Of a stretch of 64,000 bases of DNA, positions 59,492 through 64,000 are shown one piece after another. The notes under the pieces are model-generated. The model ran no database searches, was not told where the DNA came from, and was given only the letters and a program-made list of their open reading frames with translations. Each line of letters begins with the position of its first letter. Position 1 is the stretch's first letter. Source of the DNA: GCA-2711565 sp963664245 (GTDB lineage: Bacteria; Bacteroidota; Bacteroidia; Bacteroidales; GCA-2711565); assembly GCA_963664245.1 (NCBI GenBank), contig OY760934.1:3224001-3288000 (forward strand), written 5' to 3'. Position numbers and translations under genes: made by a program.

Positions 59492-59805
59492 TGAACCGGA
59501 AAGTAAAAATATTGCTGCAGTACAAACAACGCTACCTGGAAGCTGTTATCTGGATAACGGCTTTGGTTTTATTGGCTTTTACTTCAACAGAAAGTGATCA
59601 TTACAGCTTGTGTTTGTTAAAGAACGCGGGTTTTGAGCATTGTCCGGGTTGTGGCTTGGGACATTCCATCACGTATTTTTTTCACGGGCAGTTTGAAGCT
59701 TCGTTTCGGGCTCATCCCTTGGGAATTCCTGCGGTGATTATTCTTTCGTACCGAATATTCACTATCTTTAAACGAAATAAAAAATATAAACCTCAAGAAA
59801 TATAG
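59491..59805 (+). CDS. DUF2752 membrane protein
   Basis: The 104-aa protein has two hydrophobic helices and the DUF2752 core: SLCLLKNAGFEHCPGCGLGHSITYFFHG, with the CPGCGxxR/H-type motif. The function is unknown. I start at ATG 59491, which overlaps the murB stop; the longer frame lies inside murB. It is co-transcribed with the TM2 gene 3 bp downstream. Confidence 0.88.
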   Translation: MNRKVKILLQYKQRYLEAVIWITALVLLAFTSTESDHYSLCLLKNAGFEHCPGCGLGHSITYFFHGQFEASFRAHPLGIPAVIILSYRIFTIFKRNKKYKPQEI

Positions 59806-59808
59806 ATC

Positions 59809-60162
59809 ATGCCAAGTATTTTAAAATATATGCCGGAATTGATGGGCTTTGAGCTGCAATATGTTCATGGTATCACGGAAGAGTACGACGAAAAACAACT
59901 CTTGTATTTTGCCAATATGTACCGTGTTCGTCGTCGCGATCCCCAAATGATTTTATTAACCTGTTTGATCGGCTTCCTGGGATTTGCCGGGATACACCGT
60001 TTTTTGGCGGGGCAAATCGGGATGGGAATTCTCTATTTTTTTACCGGGGGATTGTGTTTGATCGGAACTATTGTTGATTTAATCAATTACCAGGATATTG
60101 CATTTAGCTACAACCAGCAGGTTGCCCGCGAATGTAAAATGTATACGGATAGTATGAAATAA
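59809..60162 (+). CDS. TM2 domain protein
   Basis: The 117-aa protein has the TM2 signature: a first helix (MILLTCLIGFLGFAGIHRF) and a second (IGMGILYFFTGGLCLIGTIVDL) linked by a short AGQ turn with GxxGxHRFxxG. These domains appear in small membrane proteins of unknown role, often paired with DUF2752 in Bacteroidota. It ends a murB-led unit. Confidence 0.9.
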   Translation: MPSILKYMPELMGFELQYVHGITEEYDEKQLLYFANMYRVRRRDPQMILLTCLIGFLGFAGIHRFLAGQIGMGILYFFTGGLCLIGTIVDLINYQDIAFSYNQQVARECKMYTDSMK

Positions 60163-60165
60163 AAA

Positions 60166-60190
60166 CGGCTCCCAAGTCTTGGGAACAGCT
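60166..60190 (-). terminator. Terminator of the pyrK-pyrD unit
   Basis: TCCCAAG (60170-60176) and CTTGGGA (60178-60184) form a GC-containing stem. On the minus strand it is followed by GCC and then a run of five Ts (60167-60163), suiting pyrD. It could also end the plus-strand TM2 unit. Confidence 0.5.
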
Positions 60191-60213
60191 TATCAAATAA
60201 TTTAAAAGATTTT

Positions 60214-61125
60214 TTAAACCTCCATTGCACCAACTAAATCGTTGATGTCATTTACGCCTTGTTCTTCGCAATATTCTTCGATCCCTTTGACAATTTTTAC
60301 GGCCACCTGTGGATCAATAAAATTTGCGGTTCCTATTTGAATGGAGCGTGATCCGGCCAAAATAAACTCGATGGCATCGGTAGCGTTCATAATACCCCCC
60401 ATGCCAATGACTGGGATTTTCACCGCCTGAAATACCTGCCAAACCATTCTCAAGGCAATGGGTTTGATGGCTGGCCCCGATAGTCCGCCGGTAATGGTTG
60501 AAAGAACCGGTTTGCGTGTTTTGGCGTTGATGGCCATGCCCAAAAAAGTGTTCACCAGAGAAACGGCATCTGCGCCTGCTCCTTCAACACCTTTGGCAAT
60601 TTCAGTAATGTCGGTGACGTTGGGCGATAATTTTACGATCAAGGTTTTATTCCAGGCTTTACGGATGGCTTCGGTTACTCTTACTGCCGACGGGCAACTT
60701 ACGCCAAAGGCCATTCCTCCTTCTTTAACGTTGGGGCAGGAGATGTTCAGTTCAATGGCGTTGAGGCCTTCAACTTCGTTGAGTTTTTCGGTAACTGCAA
60801 TATAATCTTCAACGACCGAACCATTCACGTTGGGAATGATTTGGGTGTTGTATTTTTTGATTTTTGGGTAGATGGTGTTGATGAAATAATCGATGCCTTT
60901 ATTTTGGAGTCCTACGGCATTTAACATTCCGGCCGAAGTTTCCGCCAAACGAGGGTAGGCATTTCCTTCGCGGTTATGAAGCGTCAGGCCTTTGACATAA
61001 ATGGCTCCCAACTCATCGATGTTCATGAAGTCTTCAAATTCTTCACCAAATCCGAATGTGCCCGAAGCCGTGCTCACCGGATTTTTCATCTCCATTTCGT
61101 GGATTTTTACGTTTAAATTTACCAT
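60214..61125 (-). CDS. pyrD: Dihydroorotate dehydrogenase class 1B, catalytic subunit
   Basis: The 303-aa FMN enzyme oxidises dihydroorotate to orotate in pyrimidine synthesis. Class 1B marks are the active-site Cys in AIELNISCPNVKEGG, MLNAVGLQNKGIDYFI, NTFLGMAIN, and GLSGPAIKPIALRMVW. It is partnered by PyrK, whose gene overlaps it by 7 bp upstream; together they pass electrons to NAD. Confidence 0.96.
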   Translation of the reverse strand: MVNLNVKIHEMEMKNPVSTASGTFGFGEEFEDFMNIDELGAIYVKGLTLHNREGNAYPRLAETSAGMLNAVGLQNKGIDYFINTIYPKIKKYNTQIIPNVNGSVVEDYIAVTEKLNEVEGLNAIELNISCPNVKEGGMAFGVSCPSAVRVTEAIRKAWNKTLIVKLSPNVTDITEIAKGVEGAGADAVSLVNTFLGMAINAKTRKPVLSTITGGLSGPAIKPIALRMVWQVFQAVKIPVIGMGGIMNATDAIEFILAGSRSIQIGTANFIDPQVAVKIVKGIEEYCEEQGVNDINDLVGAMEV

Positions 61126-61883
61126 TTTAAATCGTTTACGTTAAACACAGGTCCGTCCGCACACACACATTTATTCCCTTCAGTGGTTTGTGTAACACAG
61201 CACAGGCAGGCACCAAACCCGCATGCCATGGTGTTTTCCAGCGAAGCTTCGCAATCAATATTTTTTTCTTTGGCAACTTTGGCAATGGCTTTCATCATGG
61301 GATCGGGACCGCAGGTGTAAATTTTATCGAAGGTTTCAATATTTTTCCAGATGCTGTGAGCGGTTACCATTCCTTTTTCTCCGAGCGAGCCGTCTTCAGT
61401 CGTAATCAAAACTTCGCCATTAGTTTTAAAATCTTCCACCAAATGGATGTCTTTAGATTGGCGGGCTCCCAATAAATAAGTCACCTCCGATCCGGCAGCT
61501 TTCAGTTCCTGTCCCAGTAAAAAGAGCGGGGCTACTCCCGATCCGCCTCCGATCAATAAAGTTTTTCCGTTTCTGTGTTCCGTGAAAGAATTCCCCAGCG
61601 GGTAAATTATATTCACGGTTTCACCTTCTTTAAGCTTGCTTAGCAAATCGGTTCCTTTGCCAATATTTTTAATAAAGAAACTGATGGATTTATTTTCGTA
61701 ATCCACATTGTAGACCGAAAACGGGCGGCGCAAAAACACTTTGGCCGTGTTGTCAACCCTGATCTCGGCAAAGTTCCCGGCCTTGATTTTTTCAGGAACC
61801 GCTGCCATGGTCAACACCAAAATGTAGGTGTCGTCATTCAACATCTTCACTTGTTTTACACTGCAATCCTGGATTTTTTTCAT
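61119..61883 (-). CDS. pyrK: Dihydroorotate dehydrogenase electron-transfer subunit PyrK
   Basis: The 254-aa subunit binds FAD (FLRRPFSVYNV), NAD (LLIGGGSGVAPLFLLG) and a 2Fe-2S cluster. The cluster ligands fit CGFGACLCCVTQ and the later CVCADGPVF. It carries electrons from PyrD to NAD. It is the first of the two-gene pyr unit. Confidence 0.96.
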   Translation of the reverse strand: MKKIQDCSVKQVKMLNDDTYILVLTMAAVPEKIKAGNFAEIRVDNTAKVFLRRPFSVYNVDYENKSISFFIKNIGKGTDLLSKLKEGETVNIIYPLGNSFTEHRNGKTLLIGGGSGVAPLFLLGQELKAAGSEVTYLLGARQSKDIHLVEDFKTNGEVLITTEDGSLGEKGMVTAHSIWKNIETFDKIYTCGPDPMMKAIAKVAKEKNIDCEASLENTMACGFGACLCCVTQTTEGNKCVCADGPVFNVNDLKW

Positions 61884-61902
61884 TTAAGCTTTTTTAGTTT
61901 AA

Positions 61903-61928
61903 AAAAAATCCGTCTTAGCGACGGATTT
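61903..61928 (-). terminator. Terminator after the DUF5606 gene
   Basis: AAATCCGTC (61906-61914) and GACGGATTT (61920-61928) are fully complementary, with a TTAGC loop. On the minus strand a tract of Ts follows (61908-61901), serving the DUF5606 gene. Confidence 0.85.
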
Positions 61929-61931
61929 AAA

Positions 61932-62417
61932 TTATTCTTCAGTCTCCGAAGCCTTGGCGGAGGAGACTTTTTTATTTTCTTCAGTTTCTTCTTTTCCTCC
62001 TTCAGCTTCTGTAACTTCAGCGGAGGACTCATCCTCAAAGTTCAACAGTTCGTTTTTTTGGAGAACGTTGTACCACTGCACCACTTTTTTTATGTCCGAC
62101 ACGTAAACGCGTTCCCTGTCGTATTCCGGAACGGTTTCTTCAAAAAAGGCTTTCAGTTCTTTGTTGTCCGATTTGTGATTGATGGCTGCTTCGCCATTTT
62201 GTTTTTCATAAATCTTTTTGAACACTTCTTTTAATGGAATGTCATCGTCTTCCGTAAAAATGCTGATCTCTTCCAAAGAGCTCATTCGTTCGTTGGCAAA
62301 GGCGGTGAACCGTTTCCCGTCAAGTAACGATTCTACAATTACACCATTTTTATGCTGGCCCACTACTTTGAAAAGCCCTGGTTTCCCTGCAATCGATAAA
62401 ATTTCACTTAAGTCCAT
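61932..62417 (-). CDS. DUF5606 family protein
   Basis: The 161-aa protein starts MDLSEILSIAGKPGLFKVVGQ (ATG 62415-62417), the hallmark of DUF5606, found across Bacteroidota. An N-terminal small beta domain (about 1-55, GVIVESLLDGKRFTAF) and a helical domain (about 60-125) are followed by a Glu/Lys-rich tail (about 130-161). Function unknown. The frame to 62465 is not supported by any feature. Confidence 0.85.
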   Translation of the reverse strand: MDLSEILSIAGKPGLFKVVGQHKNGVIVESLLDGKRFTAFANERMSSLEEISIFTEDDDIPLKEVFKKIYEKQNGEAAINHKSDNKELKAFFEETVPEYDRERVYVSDIKKVVQWYNVLQKNELLNFEDESSAEVTEAEGGKEETEENKKVSSAKASETEE

Positions 62418-62476
62418 ATATGTTTTAAAATTTGTGCAAAAATATGAAAATTTGTGAAATGGCAATCTTCCGCCAT

Positions 62477-63346
62477 TTAAATGATCTTGTAATTTTTATA
62501 TTCGCCAATACGCCAGCCCGTGTGCTTTTCAATAAAATGAAGCAGCTTTGCTTTGCTGCTGAAGTTTTTTTGGGAAGGATCGAAACTGAATTCCCAGTTG
62601 ATACGTTTGATGCGCTCTTGCATCACTTTAGGGTGAGTTCCCTCAAAATGTTTAAGCGAGTCAATATTGGAATAATCAAATTGATCCAACTTTGGGATAT
62701 TTACTTCAACCCACTCGTCGTTGTGCCAAAGCTTATTGAAATTTAAAGCTTTTTGTTGTTGATCCTCGGGCGATTTTACCCAGCCGTAATGATATACGAA
62801 AGCATCAACAGGTTTAACCTGCAGTTTGCGGTTGTTGATGCGGAAGCCCTGGGCATCGCGGTACGATTTTATGTTTTTATTGTTTCGGACAACCCGGATT
62901 TCTTTGCGGTACCAGCGACGCGAATCGCCTACAAAATCATAGGAAGCGTAAAAATGAAGGTAGTTCAGCAGCAGGCCTTCTACTTGTTCGTCGTGTTGCC
63001 ATTGCTCCATGCCCTGGCGAATATTGTTTAAATATTTTTCGTGGATCACCTCATCGCCCTGGATATAAATGCACCAGTCGCTGTTTTCGGAAACCTGCTG
63101 AAAAGCTTTATCTGTTTCAAGGGCCAGTACCCGTCCATCTTCGCGTAAACTATCGTCCCAAACGGTTTCGATGATTTTTATTTTCGGATCGCCAATATTT
63201 TTAATCAAATTGAGGGTCTCATCCTCTGAATTCCCAACGGCAATAACAAATTCATCGCAGAGTGGAAGCACCGATTTGATGGATTCCTCCACTGGGTAAT
63301 CAAATTTTACGGCATTTCGGATAAAGCTAAACCCACTGATTTTCAT
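62477..63346 (-). CDS. Family 2 glycosyltransferase
   Basis: The 289-aa GT-A enzyme has FSFIRNAVKFDYPVEESIKSV at the start. The DxD-like nucleotide-metal site fits CIYIQGDEVIHEKY. The C-terminus carries a conserved VDAFVYHYGWVKSPEDQ. The family resembles single-domain GT2 enzymes of lipopolysaccharide synthesis; the acceptor is unknown. It starts 3 bp after purB. Confidence 0.88.
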   Translation of the reverse strand: MKISGFSFIRNAVKFDYPVEESIKSVLPLCDEFVIAVGNSEDETLNLIKNIGDPKIKIIETVWDDSLREDGRVLALETDKAFQQVSENSDWCIYIQGDEVIHEKYLNNIRQGMEQWQHDEQVEGLLLNYLHFYASYDFVGDSRRWYRKEIRVVRNNKNIKSYRDAQGFRINNRKLQVKPVDAFVYHYGWVKSPEDQQQKALNFNKLWHNDEWVEVNIPKLDQFDYSNIDSLKHFEGTHPKVMQERIKRINWEFSFDPSQKNFSSKAKLLHFIEKHTGWRIGEYKNYKII

Positions 63347-63349
63347 TGC

Positions 63350-64000
63350 TTAAAAATTAATGATCCCGGTATAATTGTATGGGTTAATGTTTTTTAACTG
63401 AACCTTTAGTTCGTTGCTCACCTCCAAGGTGTCAATAAAATTGTGGATGCTTTCGCGGGTGATCTTGGTGTTTTTACGGGTCAGGTTTAGCAGTGCCTCA
63501 TAAGGATTCGGGTAATTTTCGCGGCGCAAAATGGTTTGAATGGCTTCGGCAACTACCGCCCAGTTATTTTCTAAATCTTCCTTGAGCTTGTCCTCGTTCA
63601 GCAGAATCTTGTTCAATCCTTTGAGGGTTGATTTAATGGCGATACACATGTAAGCCATGGGCAGGCCAACGTTGCGGGTAACCGTTGAATCGGTTAAATC
63701 CCTTTGCAGGCGAGAGATTGGGAGTTTTGCAGCTAGGTGTTCGCTGAGGGCGTTTGCCAATCCCAGGTTGCCTTCCGAATTTTCAAAATCGATGGGGTTC
63801 ACTTTATGTGGCATGGCCGACGAACCGATTTCCCCTTTTTTAATTTTTTGCTTGAAATACTCCATGGAGATGTAGGTCCACATGTCGCGGTTGAGGTTGA
63901 TAATGATGTTGCTGATGCGTTTGAGCGTATCAAAATAAGCCGCCATATTATCGTAATGCTCAATTTGAGTGGTGGTTTGCAAGCGGGTCAAGCCCAGTTT
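63350..64000 (-). CDS. purB: Adenylosuccinate lyase, 3' part (gene continues past the window edge)
   Basis: The minus-strand frame runs in from beyond 64000 and ends at 63350. It shows the fumarase/aspartase signature GSSAMPHKVNPIDFENSE, then LPISRLQRDLTDSTVTRNVGL and FIDTLEVSNELKVQL. The enzyme acts twice in purine synthesis, releasing fumarate from SAICAR and adenylosuccinate. The 5' half is outside the window. TTG at 63991 is not the true start. Confidence 0.96.
   Translation of the reverse strand, partial: KLGLTRLQTTTQIEHYDNMAAYFDTLKRISNIIINLNRDMWTYISMEYFKQKIKKGEIGSSAMPHKVNPIDFENSEGNLGLANALSEHLAAKLPISRLQRDLTDSTVTRNVGLPMAYMCIAIKSTLKGLNKILLNEDKLKEDLENNWAVVAEAIQTILRRENYPNPYEALLNLTRKNTKITRESIHNFIDTLEVSNELKVQLKNINPYNYTGIINF

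Noticed and set aside
1..64000. tRNA, rRNA, CRISPR array, transposase or integrase
   Set aside because: I looked through the gaps between genes and the protein frames; no cloverleaf, spaced repeat array or recombinase motif was found.

Overview
The window looks like chromosomal DNA of a member of the Bacteroidota, probably class Bacteroidia and possibly the Marinilabiliales/Prolixibacteraceae side of it (inference from gene content; I could not run a search). Support comes from TTTG-N19-TAnnTTTG promoters (best at 4577-4607 and 30777-30807), A/T-rich leaders mostly without Shine-Dalgarno sequences, a TonB-dependent receptor, Bacteroidota-restricted families (DUF4834, DUF5606, YfhO), SPII lipoproteins and a rseC-rnfBCDGEA locus. 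No tRNA, rRNA, CRISPR array, integrase or transposase was found. No gene-free stretch exceeds 300 bases.

Left third (1-13441): a signalling block. A TonB-dependent receptor that runs off the left edge diverges from a YfiR-like periplasmic protein, with a palindrome over the yfiR -7 box. Then come a ferredoxin reductase-like gene and rlmN. Next is a REC-fronted HisKA_3 kinase with its NarL-type regulator, then a multi-PAS kinase split by a one-base frameshift, two near-duplicate single-domain response regulators, and two hybrid kinases in tandem. There is no diguanylate cyclase, so the YfiR protein probably feeds the kinases (inference).

13.7-31 kb: a large transglutaminase-like lipoprotein, a GH29 fucosidase/GH3 glycosidase pair, exported MsrA and MsrB with overlapping convergent ends, purine nucleoside phosphorylase, a minus-strand run of small genes (DUF3795, two GNATs, a membrane protein, a HEAT-like protein), a LysM glucosaminidase, rsmG, an MFS transporter, pepD, and rpmH (49 aa).

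31-46.5 kb: envelope and glycan genes (YfhO, GT4, gpsA; wecB-GT4-methyltransferase-flippase on the minus strand), a surface lipoprotein with Calx-beta-like repeats and a LamG-like domain, YihY, nadC, an SDR and rseC.

46.5-54.2 kb: the Rnf locus, with two interruptions. A DKNYY-type gene flanked by inverted 7-bp repeats separates rseC from rnfB. Downstream, an orphan 415-codon gene sits between intact rnfA and a decayed second copy of the rnfA 3' end next to a terminator.

54-64 kb: two predicted outer-membrane proteins, a FabH-like synthase, ftsE, murB, DUF2752, TM2, pyrD-pyrK, DUF5606, a GT2 and the 3' part of purB.

The most novel-looking signal is a small hairpin near the 5' end of three unrelated genes for exported proteins (36268-38118, 54152-54778 and 56273-57583, all minus strand). 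The 9-nt loop is nearly invariant (T-T/A-CTCCCCG on the coding strand), while the stem sequence differs each time but always stays paired. That is the pattern of a cis-acting RNA element.
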